From Thermoplasmata archaeon (GTDB lineage Archaea > Thermoplasmatota > Thermoplasmata > Thermoplasmatales > Thermoplasmataceae): a stretch of 10,108 bases of DNA. Below, in pieces: positions 1 through 6,976 of the stretch. Under the pieces are notes generated by a model. That model was given only the letters and a program-made list of their open reading frames with translations, made no database searches and had not been told where the DNA came from. The stretch spans positions 1 through 10,108 of the forward strand of contig JAKBQK010000456.1 of assembly GCA_021835265.1 (NCBI GenBank), read 5' to 3'. Both the position numbers and the translations under genes were made by a program. Every line of letters begins with the position of its first letter. Positions within the stretch are counted from its first letter, which is position 1.

Positions 1-69
1 AAGACCCAATCCTGATCCGCCGCCTGTAATAATTATCCCTTTACCGGAAAACTGTTTTCCATTAAGCAT
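1..69 (-). CDS. Short-chain dehydrogenase/reductase, N-terminal fragment (runs off the left edge)
   Basis: Only the first 23 codons are present. They read MLNGKQFSGKG, a hydrophobic strand III, then TGGGSGLGL. The TGxxxGxG pattern is the dinucleotide-binding glycine loop of classical SDR enzymes, so the protein should bind NAD(P)(H) through a Rossmann fold in the cytoplasm; its substrate cannot be told. The ATG at 69-67 is the only reasonable start because an in-frame TGA lies three codons upstream (78-76) and a Shine-Dalgarno-like GAGGATGATC sits five bases before it. It lies downstream of gmd on the same strand, so a role in converting the 4-keto-6-deoxymannose product or another nucleotide sugar is plausible but inferred. 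Extended SDRs usually have TGxxGxxG, so an ordinary GDP-fucose or rhamnose reductase is not the obvious choice. Confidence 0.75.
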   Translation of the reverse strand, partial: MLNGKQFSGKGIIITGGGSGLGL

Positions 70-140
70 ATGAGATCATCCTCACATATATCATTAATTT
101 TAAGGTAAAGTGCTTGATTTAATACTTCCACTTTTTTCAT
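33..140 (-). CDS. Possible 35-residue leader ORF overlapping the SDR start
   Basis: An ATG at 140-138 opens a 35-codon frame beginning MKKVEVLNQALYLKIND and ending with TAA at 35-33. A TATA-like box (158-170) has its leading edge about 29 bases before this ATG, the spacing expected for a leaderless archaeal transcript beginning at or next to the codon. The frame overlaps the first 12 codons of the SDR gene in another frame, and the SDR ribosome binding site lies inside it. It could be a small protein, a leader peptide coupling translation to the SDR, or an untranslated 5' region that is open by chance. No family is recognised; the middle of the peptide is acidic (DICEDD). Confidence 0.3.
   Translation of the reverse strand: MKKVEVLNQALYLKINDICEDDLICLMENSFPVKG
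75..84 (-). promoter_or_regulatory. Shine-Dalgarno site of the SDR gene
   Basis: The minus strand reads GAGGATGATC, close to the archaeal consensus GGAGGTGATC, five bases before the ATG at 69. It is the clearest ribosome binding site in the window. It fits an SDR that starts internally on a transcript whose 5' end lies near 140. Confidence 0.6.
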
Positions 141-157
141 ATTAAGACAAAATGGTT

Positions 158-170
158 TAATATTATAAAT
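158..170 (-). promoter_or_regulatory. TATA-like promoter upstream of the SDR
   Basis: The minus strand reads ATTTATAATATTA here, a good match to an archaeal TATA box. Initiation about 25 bases downstream would fall at or next to the ATG at 140. It lies in the 61-base gap between gmd and the small ORF, so the SDR probably has its own promoter as well as any read-through from gmd. Confidence 0.45.
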
Positions 171-201
171 CAATTTTACTGAAAATAGAAGATAAATTGT
201 C

Positions 202-1221
202 TTAAGAACCTATCCTTTTGATATCACTATTTACCATTAGTTTTACCAGTTCATTAAACCTTATTTTTGGTTCCCACCCTAAATATTTTTTTGCCTTTGA
301 ATAATCTGCAACATAATTATCAGACTCGAGAGGTCTGAAAAAATTTTTATTGACCTTAATAAGAACTTCATCTTGATCGGAAAGCCCAACCTCATTTATG
401 CCTTTACCTTTCCAGTGCAAATCTACTCCAATGATTTTAAATGCCTCTGTTACAAAATCTCTAACAGTGTGTAATTCACCAGTACCTAGAACAAAATCTT
501 CAGCGTATTTGTATTCAAGAACCTTTGTCATACCCTCCACGTAGTCACTGGCATATCCCCAATCCTTCCTAGCATCCATGTTTCCAAGTTCAAGTGGAGA
601 ATGATCACCTTTCGCATATCTAGCTACGTGCATTGATATTTTTCTAGTTACAAATTCTGGACCACGTACCTCGGACTCATGGTTGAACAGTATTCCATTA
701 CTCATATAGAGACCATATGCTTCCCTATAATTCTTTATAGTCCAATAACCCGCTAGCTTTGAAATTGCATATGGACTCCTGGGTTGAAAGGGGGTGTCTT
801 CATTCTGAGGAGTGATCTTTGGCTGACCATATAGTTCCGATGTTGCTGCAAAGTAAAGTCTTGTATCAGGAGAATAATCCTTGATTGCGTTTACTACGTT
901 GAGTGTACCACCTATATTAACATCATAAGTTGAGGAAGGATTCTGAAAGCTGTAACCAACAAAACTCTGTGCGGCTAAGTGATAGAAATAATCAGGTTTA
1001 TTTTCACCAAGTAATTTTGATAGAAAGTTAGCATCAGTAAGATCGCCATAATGAATATTTACCTTTTCTTTTATGTTGCTAGGCAACAGTTCCAAATTTC
1101 CAATAGTCATGCTACTGTTCCTACGTATGATCCCATGTACCTCAAATCCCCTTGAGATTAGTAATTGTGTGAGGAAGTATCCATCCTGCCCCGTTATTCC
1201 TGATATCACTATAGTTTTCAT
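202..1221 (-). CDS. gmd: GDP-mannose 4,6-dehydratase
   Basis: This enzyme converts GDP-D-mannose to GDP-4-keto-6-deoxy-D-mannose, the precursor of GDP-fucose, GDP-rhamnose, GDP-6-deoxytalose and GDP-perosamine, in the cytoplasm. The 339-residue length is normal for the family. The sequence shows the extended-SDR loop GITGQDG (8-14), RRNSS (33-37), the catalytic set T127, E129, Y151 and K155 (in TSELYG and YAISK), and family blocks FNHES (179-183), FVTRKI (190-195) and NMDARKDWGY (214-223). These catalytic residues sit six positions before E. coli Gmd T133/E135/Y157/K161. The block after FNHES reads EVRG where PRRG or PLRG is more usual. The ATG at 1221 gives MKTIVISGITG with no upstream extension needed; no Shine-Dalgarno site is visible. 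The glycosyltransferase neighbours support a surface-glycan role. Confidence 0.95.
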   Translation of the reverse strand: MKTIVISGITGQDGYFLTQLLISRGFEVHGIIRRNSSMTIGNLELLPSNIKEKVNIHYGDLTDANFLSKLLGENKPDYFYHLAAQSFVGYSFQNPSSTYDVNIGGTLNVVNAIKDYSPDTRLYFAATSELYGQPKITPQNEDTPFQPRSPYAISKLAGYWTIKNYREAYGLYMSNGILFNHESEVRGPEFVTRKISMHVARYAKGDHSPLELGNMDARKDWGYASDYVEGMTKVLEYKYAEDFVLGTGELHTVRDFVTEAFKIIGVDLHWKGKGINEVGLSDQDEVLIKVNKNFFRPLESDNYVADYSKAKKYLGWEPKIRFNELVKLMVNSDIKRIGS

Positions 1222-1247
1222 TTGAACTAGAAACTCAAGTGTTCTAA

Positions 1248-1266
1248 ATCACTTTAACTTTGTGAT
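1248..1266. promoter_or_regulatory. Perfect inverted repeat in the gmd leader, possible operator
   Basis: ATCAC and GTGAT flank a nine-base spacer. The repeat lies between the likely TATA box (1275-1285) and the gmd start codon, over the expected transcription start. That is where an archaeal repressor would bind, but five-base arms can occur by chance. Confidence 0.3.
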
Positions 1267-1274
1267 CTTTAACA

Positions 1275-1285
1275 TAATATATTTT
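1275..1285 (-). promoter_or_regulatory. TATA-like promoter of gmd
   Basis: The minus strand reads AAAATATATTA about 59 bases before the gmd ATG. Initiation about 25 bases downstream would leave a leader of roughly 30 bases. A weaker TTTAGAA nearer the gene (about -25) is an alternative for a leaderless start. Confidence 0.4.
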
Positions 1286-1423
1286 ACATATTCGTTCAAG
1301 TCAACATTTATTGTTTATTCATCTGTTGTTTATCGATTATTGAGCATAATAATTAATATATTTAATTATCGAACATGGAATCGGTGAATGTTAAACATAA
1401 TTCTAGAGAGTATTCCCTGATAA

Positions 1424-1877
1424 TTAGTAAAAGAGCAGGGAAAATTTGAACTTTACAACCTCCGCCAAACACAGGATCTTGTGATCAGAAATTCTGACAT
1501 TATCCTCAAGACAGCATTCAAATGTAATAACCATATCAACAAGTGTGGATTTTATGAAATGGATTAACAATCCCCTAAGCCGTGACTGAGCATGAAAATT
1601 TATATTCCATGCAATTGAAGAGAGCATGAAAGAGATCCAAACATAGAATTCCAGGATCAGTTTCCATCCATAATCGAGAGTAATCTAAAAGTGTTAAAAT
1701 ATCTTGGAACATATTATTATTGACTCTTAGTGAGAAGTATATCTTCAAATTCTTTAGCTAGGAAAATAAGGGATGTGCGTTGTTAGCTATTATCCAATAG
1801 CATTCGTCGAATTTTTCTTCTGAGAGATTCAAAAGTTGTTCAGAAACTACAACTAGACAATTTCGGATAGGGGTACA
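1424..1877 (-). pseudogene. Decayed reading frame of unknown function upstream of gmd
   Basis: No intact gene lies between 1222 and 1980, but the minus strand looks like a broken coding region. One frame is open from 1877 to 1761 (39 codons, including NLSEEKFDECYWIIANN), has a single TAG at 1760-1758, and continues for 60 codons (including NMFQDILTLLDYSRLWMETD) to a TAG at 1577. A second frame takes over from about 1627 and ends at 1424, with LVDMVITFECCLEDN near its middle. One stop and one frameshift would join these into a single protein of about 150 residues. The last part vaguely recalls the core helix of Apea-like HEPN domains, but this is too weak to name it. The opposite strand has a 47-codon frame (1424-1567) that also looks somewhat protein-like. 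Confidence 0.3.
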
Positions 1878-1940
1878 TCATAAACGGAACGAAGATTCAT
1901 TATTGAACATTGAGATAAGGATAATTCAAAGATGAATAAT

Positions 1941-1950
1941 GCTTAAATAA
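1941..1950 (+). promoter_or_regulatory. TATA-like promoter of the glycosyltransferase run
   Basis: GCTTAAATAA lies about 35 bases before the ATG at 1981 and resembles an archaeal TATA box. Initiation would fall near 1971, giving a very short leader. No Shine-Dalgarno site precedes the gene. Confidence 0.4.
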
Positions 1951-1980
1951 CGGGGAGTATTTCTTGAACCAGCTATTTGT

Positions 1981-2802
1981 ATGGAACTACAACAAAATCT
2001 CCTGCTGCTCGAACCTGCAACTTCTCAAGTATATGAGGAAGATGTTAAAGTAATAAATCTGTTGATAGTAATGCCGATATATAAGGAGGCCAAAATTCTA
2101 TCTGAGAAGTTGAATTCACTCTACAAATATCTTATAACAACAACCTACTCATTCCTATTGGTGCTTTCTGTTGATGACTCAAGAGATGATTCGGTAAAGA
2201 TAGCTACCGATTTTAAAAACCATCACGATCATGTAGAGATTATTGTACACTATGAAAAAAAAGGTCGCGGATTTGCGGTTAGAGAGGCTTGGAAAAGGTT
2301 TGATGCTGAATATTATTCATTTATTGACGCAGATCTAGCAATGGGGGTAGACATAATATCAGATTCTTTGTCTTTTCTAAATAACAGTTCGTATGACATT
2401 GTCACTGCCTCCAGATATTGCAATGGTGCAAAAGTGGAAAGACCACCACTAAGGAACGCAGTTTCGAAGATTTACAATTATATGCTTAGAATTCTATTTG
2501 ATGAAAAATTAAATGACCACCAGTGCGGATATAAAATAATTAACAATCAGGTTAAAAAATATGTACTAAACAAAACAGAAATTAACTCATGGTTTTGGGA
2601 CACGGAATTACTTGTTAAAGCCATAAAATCTGACTTCAAGGTCACCGAACTACCCGTAACATGGAAAGAGAGAAAGTACAATAAAACATCTATAAAACGC
2701 TTGGTCAATGATGTAGGAATACATGGATATGGAATACTGAGATTGATGAGGGATGTAAAGACCAAGAAATTTACTTCTCAGATTGTTACAAGAGCTAAAT
2801 GA
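1981..2802 (+). CDS. Family 2 glycosyltransferase, polyprenyl-phosphate hexose synthase-like
   Basis: A GT-A fold transferase of 273 residues resembling dolichyl-phosphate glucose or mannose synthases, which transfer a sugar from a nucleotide donor to a polyprenyl phosphate at the cytoplasmic membrane face. Visible in order: MPIYKEA (31-37) at the first strand, VDDSRDDS (64-71), KKGRGFAVREAW (93-104), the metal-binding DADLA (116-120), SR at 144-145, DHQCGYK (179-185), WDTEL (206-210) with the probable catalytic acid region, and WKERKYNKTSIK (228-239). HQCGYK and the terminal W-x-x-R block are typical of that subgroup. There is no C-terminal membrane segment, so it is probably peripheral. About 25 residues precede the core; no later in-frame ATG gives a better start. 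The next gene follows closely, suggesting an operon. Donor sugar is unknown. Confidence 0.85.
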   Translation: MELQQNLLLLEPATSQVYEEDVKVINLLIVMPIYKEAKILSEKLNSLYKYLITTTYSFLLVLSVDDSRDDSVKIATDFKNHHDHVEIIVHYEKKGRGFAVREAWKRFDAEYYSFIDADLAMGVDIISDSLSFLNNSSYDIVTASRYCNGAKVERPPLRNAVSKIYNYMLRILFDEKLNDHQCGYKIINNQVKKYVLNKTEINSWFWDTELLVKAIKSDFKVTELPVTWKERKYNKTSIKRLVNDVGIHGYGILRLMRDVKTKKFTSQIVTRAK

Positions 2803-2868
2803 TAGCCATTACTTGGAATGCATGATGTAATAACGCTATTCTATCGGAATGGTAGGATTAATTATTGT

Positions 2869-2872
2869 AGGT
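2869..2872 (+). promoter_or_regulatory. Shine-Dalgarno-like site favouring the start at 2881
   Basis: AGGT followed by TA lies eight bases before the ATG at 2881. The alternative ATG at 2818 has only a GGA almost touching it. This favours the inner start. Confidence 0.4.
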
Positions 2873-2880
2873 TAAAAAAA

Positions 2881-3942
2881 ATGAAACGGGATAACTCAAA
2901 ACTGTTGTTTGTCAACTCACTCGATGGTAGTGGAATTGGTGATTTCGGTAAGTCACTTTTTTCAGGAATTGGTTCAGAAAGAATTGAAAAATTTTATACT
3001 AACACAAATGACACAATGCGTTCGCTGTTTGCAAACTGGATAAAGATTTTTAGATTTCCTGGAAAGATCCTGATAAATCTTGGATTTACATCTTATGGTA
3101 AATCGCCTTTTATTAATTTTGCTAATTTCGTTTTCATTTTTATTCATTATAATCTATTCACTGGGAAAATACAGGTGATCTTACATGATTCCCCAGATCT
3201 TACTACTAATGAGGCAGCAGGATATGAGCACTTTAATTTTATGAAACTGGGAGGGGCAATCGCGACAAGATTGCTTAAAAAACTTCGAGTTCATGTGTTT
3301 TCCATAACTTTGCTCTCTATTCTAAAGAACAAATACGAATTTGAGAACGTATATTTTCACCCATTCCCCTGTCTAGAGACTAAAGAACTGGTACGAAGCC
3401 GCATTGACTCTGATATATCGGTAATAAATATAGGATATATTGCACCATACAAGGGCTTGGAATTAATTCAACTAATCAAACAAGCGATTCCAGATGTGAA
3501 TTTCATTTTAAGTGGTGCATCACACCTAGTTTTGTCAAAGACAGAAAAAGGAAAAGAATACATTAATGACCTAATATCTAGATTGTCTGATGTGGGAGTA
3601 GAAATAAGGGGGTATATTCAAGAGAAGGAAATGGATAAACTCGTCTCCGAAATGAGAATCGTGGGTATTTTACCATATGTTACAACTTCTGGCTCAAGTT
3701 ATGCTGCAATTTTTTTCATAGAACGAGGTATTCCAATAATTGCCTCTGATCTGCCTGAATTTCGTGCCCTTTACGACCATGGCGCTGGGATCATTCTCAG
3801 CGAACGAACTCTGGAAAAATTTTCTTCAAATATAGAAAAATTGCGAAATAACAAAGAGTTTTATCAGGATTTGGTGAATAAAAATAAATGCTATTGCATA
3901 AAAAATTCTATTAACAATTTTCTAGATGAGCTTGACATTTGA
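2881..3942 (+). CDS. GT-B glycosyltransferase (GT4-like)
   Basis: From the ATG at 2881 the protein has 353 residues and begins MKRDNSKLLFVNSLDGSGIG, which enters the first Rossmann strand at once. An upstream ATG at 2818 would add 21 residues without family character and lacks a well-spaced ribosome binding site. Numbering from 2881, the C-terminal donor domain shows IGYIAPYKGLELI (about 184-196), the strand NFILSG, EIRGYIQEKEMDKL (about 241-254) and ERGIPIIASDLPEFR (about 281-295). This is the layout of Glycos_transf_1 proteins, which take nucleotide sugars as donors. The acceptor-side E-x7-E motif is degenerate, with SGSSYAAIFFIE in place of the usual EGFG...LE, so the donor or mechanism may differ. 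It probably shares an mRNA with the GT2 gene ending at 2802. Confidence 0.8.
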   Translation: MKRDNSKLLFVNSLDGSGIGDFGKSLFSGIGSERIEKFYTNTNDTMRSLFANWIKIFRFPGKILINLGFTSYGKSPFINFANFVFIFIHYNLFTGKIQVILHDSPDLTTNEAAGYEHFNFMKLGGAIATRLLKKLRVHVFSITLLSILKNKYEFENVYFHPFPCLETKELVRSRIDSDISVINIGYIAPYKGLELIQLIKQAIPDVNFILSGASHLVLSKTEKGKEYINDLISRLSDVGVEIRGYIQEKEMDKLVSEMRIVGILPYVTTSGSSYAAIFFIERGIPIIASDLPEFRALYDHGAGIILSERTLEKFSSNIEKLRNNKEFYQDLVNKNKCYCIKNSINNFLDELDI

Positions 3943-3957
3943 GTTGTGAATCAAACC

Positions 3958-3977
3958 CCGATTGTCATTTTAATCGG
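3958..3977 (+). repeat. Small hairpin between the two GT-B genes
   Basis: CCGATT and AATCGG form a six-pair stem with an eight-base loop, 15 bases after the stop codon at 3942. No U tract follows, so it is not a classic terminator. It could protect or end the upstream message. Confidence 0.3.
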
Positions 3978-4032
3978 AACCCTTAATGTCTAAACCGCAA
4001 ATCTTTTAACCCAATATGAAATCGATATACCG

Positions 4033-5205
4033 TTGAAACAGCCTGAGAAACGCTTAGCAGTAGTGTGTAGAATTCTTTGGACGGGAGGGGTTACTCTAGT
4101 TGCTATTGAGCAGCAAAAAGCATTGCTACATATCGGATATGATTCTGACTTATTTTTTTTAAGAGATGCTGATTCCTTGTACAAAGTATCTGAACGAACA
4201 CACATTCTGCACGGACGGAATGAAAAACAAGGTAAATTGAAAAAAATTCTGACCTATGTAACAATAAAATTTGCTGGCCATCGCGGGGAAGGAGCTACGG
4301 TAGATCTTGATTATATTATTGACTCGAGAAAAATACTCAGAGAATATGACCAAATTATATTTCACGATCAATGGTCCGCATTCCTTGGTGTTTATTACAG
4401 GATCAGGGGAGTCAAATATGCAATACAATTGCATGAATTCTTCCGTCTGCCACCAGGTATGAAAAAGACTAGTATATTCGCCATATTTGCTTGGTTTTAT
4501 GACTTTATCTCAATTATTATCGCACCAGCAATCATTACAATAAGCGAGTACAATTATAACATAGTTAAGAAATTTAACAGAAACACATTCCTAATCAGGA
4601 ATGGATTTCCCAAACCAATATTGAGCGAATTTAACAGTGGAAAATTTATTACTAAGAGAAAAGTAGTGTTGTCGCTGGCCCTCTGGGATAGGGGTAGAAA
4701 TGCAAATTTCTATGCTGATCTGGCTAAGCTGCTTCCAGAATGTGATTTCATTGTTGCAGGTTCTTGGACCATAAAGGAAGAGATGTTTAGCTTTATAGAA
4801 CGAAACAAAGATATAACAAATTTAAAGGTAACGGGCAGAATTGATGAGGAAGAGAAAAGAAGACTATTATCAACATCTCATTTTTATATAAGATTCGGAA
4901 ACAATGAACGGGGGCCAGGAATGGGAGCACTTGAAGCTATGAGTTATGGGCTGATCCCATTTGCCAATGAAGGTATAGGGCTTTCTGAACTCATAAATGA
5001 TAGAGTAAATGGATTTCGTATCTCTGAGCCATTGCTTGATGGAACAGTTTTCGCTTTAAAATATGCATTGCATCTTTCTCCACAAGTTCTTGAAAAAATG
5101 GCTGCTCGAAATCTAGATTTATGCAATACCTACTCCTGGGAGAACAACGCAAAGGACCTAGTGAAGGTGTTTGACAAAATTTCAAACATCAATACGTCAC
5201 CGTAA
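4033..5205 (+). CDS. GT-B glycosyltransferase (GT4-like), apparent TTG start
   Basis: A 390-residue GT-B protein. The N-terminal acceptor domain opens with CRILWTGGVTLVAIEQQKAL (about 12-31), a glycine loop and first helix usual for family 4. The linker shows AIITISEYN (about 166-174) and IRNGFPKP. The donor domain has LALWDRGRNANFYADLAKL (about 215-233), where arginines may contact the donor phosphates, VTGRIDEEEKRRLL (266-279) and NERGPGMGALEAMSYGLIP (291-309). The last block corresponds to the E-x7-E motif but has eight residues between E292 and E301. The frame has no ATG or GTG between the stop at 3991 and this region; TTG at 4033 is the first candidate. The ATG at 4016 is out of frame and closes after six codons. 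A weak CTTTTAA about 27 bases before the TTG could be a TATA element. Confidence 0.85.
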   Translation: MKQPEKRLAVVCRILWTGGVTLVAIEQQKALLHIGYDSDLFFLRDADSLYKVSERTHILHGRNEKQGKLKKILTYVTIKFAGHRGEGATVDLDYIIDSRKILREYDQIIFHDQWSAFLGVYYRIRGVKYAIQLHEFFRLPPGMKKTSIFAIFAWFYDFISIIIAPAIITISEYNYNIVKKFNRNTFLIRNGFPKPILSEFNSGKFITKRKVVLSLALWDRGRNANFYADLAKLLPECDFIVAGSWTIKEEMFSFIERNKDITNLKVTGRIDEEEKRRLLSTSHFYIRFGNNERGPGMGALEAMSYGLIPFANEGIGLSELINDRVNGFRISEPLLDGTVFALKYALHLSPQVLEKMAARNLDLCNTYSWENNAKDLVKVFDKISNINTSP

Positions 5206-5635
5206 ACTGTGTGACTTTGGCGATCATCTGAAATTAAAAACTTAGGTACACTAATTACTATTTTCTCTGTTATTTACAATGTGATACTTGACCTGAAATA
5301 ACCCGTTAGACATTTCTGCATAAATCCCTACAATGTGCTTAATTTTATTGCTTGTTTTGCATTTTGGTAAAATTTGCACACAATGATTATCATTTCTTTT
5401 ATTTAGTATTTTACATACTTTCTAAGCAACTCATTTAAAATGTTCATATCGATCTATTTCTTCCTTAACTTTCCAAAATGAAATAATGAAAGTTGTATTT
5501 CAGCATAGAAGAATGAGTAAAATGATTTGCCAATAAATAATCTTTGCAATAAAAGGTTAATTTCACCTTAAAGTTTGTAGGGATATGGTCAAATACCTCT
5601 TTCTTAATATATAATTTGTGTTGTTAATAGTAGGA
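5206..5635. other. Intergenic gap between convergent genes, no gene seen
   Basis: This 430-base AT-rich stretch separates the plus-strand glycosyltransferase ending at 5205 from the minus-strand one ending at 5636. Every frame is interrupted. The only structure noticed is a weak hairpin, AAGGT with ACCTT (5553-5569, seven-base loop). T-rich stretches on either strand could serve as archaeal terminators. Confidence 0.5.
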
Positions 5636-6712
5636 TTAAATTATGGCAATAGTTGAAACAAGAGCTTTTGTAGATTCGGTAATTGTGTATTTTTTTGATT
5701 CTTCCAAACAAGATTCTCTAACTTCATATTCATAACCATTATTGAATAGCTTTGTTGTTCCATCTATAAAATCATTCTTTGAGCCAAATAACCAACCATT
5801 TTTACCATTTATGATAAGTTCCCTTGCACCCGCGTTGTTGTAGGCAATTGATGGTGTCCCACAACTCATGGATTCCACTATACTGTAACCATAAAACTCA
5901 ACAGTGCTTGGTGAAATGGTGACTAAAGCTTTATTGTATAAATTCACCAACTGATTCTCTGATACGAATCCCTGATTTTGCGCATTCCGAACATTGCCTC
6001 CACCAACAACTTTTAAAGAACATTTCTTAGCCAGTGAAGATACAATCGGAAAGAGCGGATCTGCCTCACCCCTTACCAGTGCTAATGCATACCTATCATC
6101 TGGTTCATTGTCTGATGTTCTCTTAAAGATAGAAGGGTCTACAGGTGGATAAACCACCCTGTCGATTGGAATTCCATAAAAAAATGCCATAATATTGGAT
6201 GTGAAGTTGCTGTTGGCCATCACCTTATCAAACTTTGCAACAAGTTTTGCATGGTTTCTTATCTGTTTCACAAACCCTCTTTCGAGCACGTTAGTCGCAA
6301 ATCTATTATGTTTCTTAAATTCAGGGTTGAGAAGCATTAATGTTAAGTCTCCATTTGAAATGTAAGCCGTTTTGAATTTGGAAAGATAATTAACTACAGG
6401 TATTGCTTCATCTGCAATGACAACGTAAACATCTGCTTCATCATTCTCATTTACCAGATTAAAGAGTTTTTCTGCAAGTGTTTTGGAGTAGTTTATACTC
6501 TTTAGGTTTGAAAGCATATTAGGAGGTTTGTTCAATGAAGTATATCTTATTGAAGATTCATTAAGAACCGCGGCAACTGTACCATCAATAAAAAGAGAAT
6601 AGACAATAGGAACATGCCCAATATATCTAAGCCCTTTTGCAATATTAATTAAAAATCGTGTTTGACCACTGTGTCTTGATGTTAAATTATATGCGAGAAG
6701 CCCTACCTTCAT
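5636..6712 (-). CDS. Family 4 glycosyltransferase (GT-B)
   Basis: A 358-residue retaining glycosyltransferase. The N-terminus MKVGLLAYNL followed by SGQTRFLINIAKGL (15-28) is the usual first strand, glycine loop and helix. VMANSNFT (164-171), VVYPPVDPSIF (186-196) and the donor-domain block EFYGYSIVESMSCGTPSIAY (272-291) follow. That block carries the canonical E-x7-E pair, E272 and E280, and is followed by GARELIINGKNGWLF. The domain order and length are normal for the family, acting in the cytoplasm or at the membrane with a nucleotide sugar. It is read toward the three plus-strand transferases. A TTTTAAAA box centred about 25 bases before the ATG and the absence of a Shine-Dalgarno site suggest a leaderless mRNA. 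Donor and acceptor sugars cannot be told. Confidence 0.9.
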   Translation of the reverse strand: MKVGLLAYNLTSRHSGQTRFLINIAKGLRYIGHVPIVYSLFIDGTVAAVLNESSIRYTSLNKPPNMLSNLKSINYSKTLAEKLFNLVNENDEADVYVVIADEAIPVVNYLSKFKTAYISNGDLTLMLLNPEFKKHNRFATNVLERGFVKQIRNHAKLVAKFDKVMANSNFTSNIMAFFYGIPIDRVVYPPVDPSIFKRTSDNEPDDRYALALVRGEADPLFPIVSSLAKKCSLKVVGGGNVRNAQNQGFVSENQLVNLYNKALVTISPSTVEFYGYSIVESMSCGTPSIAYNNAGARELIINGKNGWLFGSKNDFIDGTTKLFNNGYEYEVRESCLEESKKYTITESTKALVSTIAII

Positions 6713-6732
6713 CTACGCAAGATTGCTTAACC

Positions 6733-6740
6733 TTTTAAAA
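6733..6740 (-). promoter_or_regulatory. TATA box of the minus-strand glycosyltransferase
   Basis: TTTTAAAA lies with its centre about 24-25 bases before the ATG at 6712, so transcription should begin at or next to the start codon. No Shine-Dalgarno site is present, which agrees with a leaderless transcript. Confidence 0.55.
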
Positions 6741-6948
6741 TCATTTCTATTCCATGAAATTGCCAAATTATAGATGCCAATGAAAAAAAATTATTTGAAA
6801 TACGTTTACCAAATGATGCATTTGCGAGAATTTAAGAGATAGTTAAATTTCAACTTGATCTTGCAAGGCAACATCAAAGATTGATGCCTTTTGTCGAGAC
6901 ACGATGTGTGCTACAAGTGTGAATAAAAGGCTGTTGTGTGGTATCTGA

Positions 6949-6976
6949 CACTAATCCCCACTAAACACATTAGTGG
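6949..6976 (+). repeat. Two overlapping hairpin options at the start of the RT relic
   Basis: CACTAAT (6949-6955) and CCACTAA (6958-6964) can each pair with ATTAGTGG (6969-6976), so two mutually exclusive stems of seven pairs are possible. The function, if any, is unknown. Confidence 0.25.

Noticed and set aside
1424..1567. A 47-codon plus-strand frame with a protein-like translation
   Set aside because: It has no start or promoter and overlaps the longer minus-strand relic; I could not decide firmly but preferred the minus strand.
2547..2765. A 72-codon minus-strand frame inside the first glycosyltransferase
   Set aside because: It is a shadow of a clearly identified gene, as are the minus-strand frames at 3990-4434 and 4944-5185.
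6867..6892. A bulged hairpin followed by TTTT that resembles an intrinsic terminator on the plus strand
   Set aside because: There is no plus-strand gene upstream of it, and the stem is interrupted by a three-base bulge.
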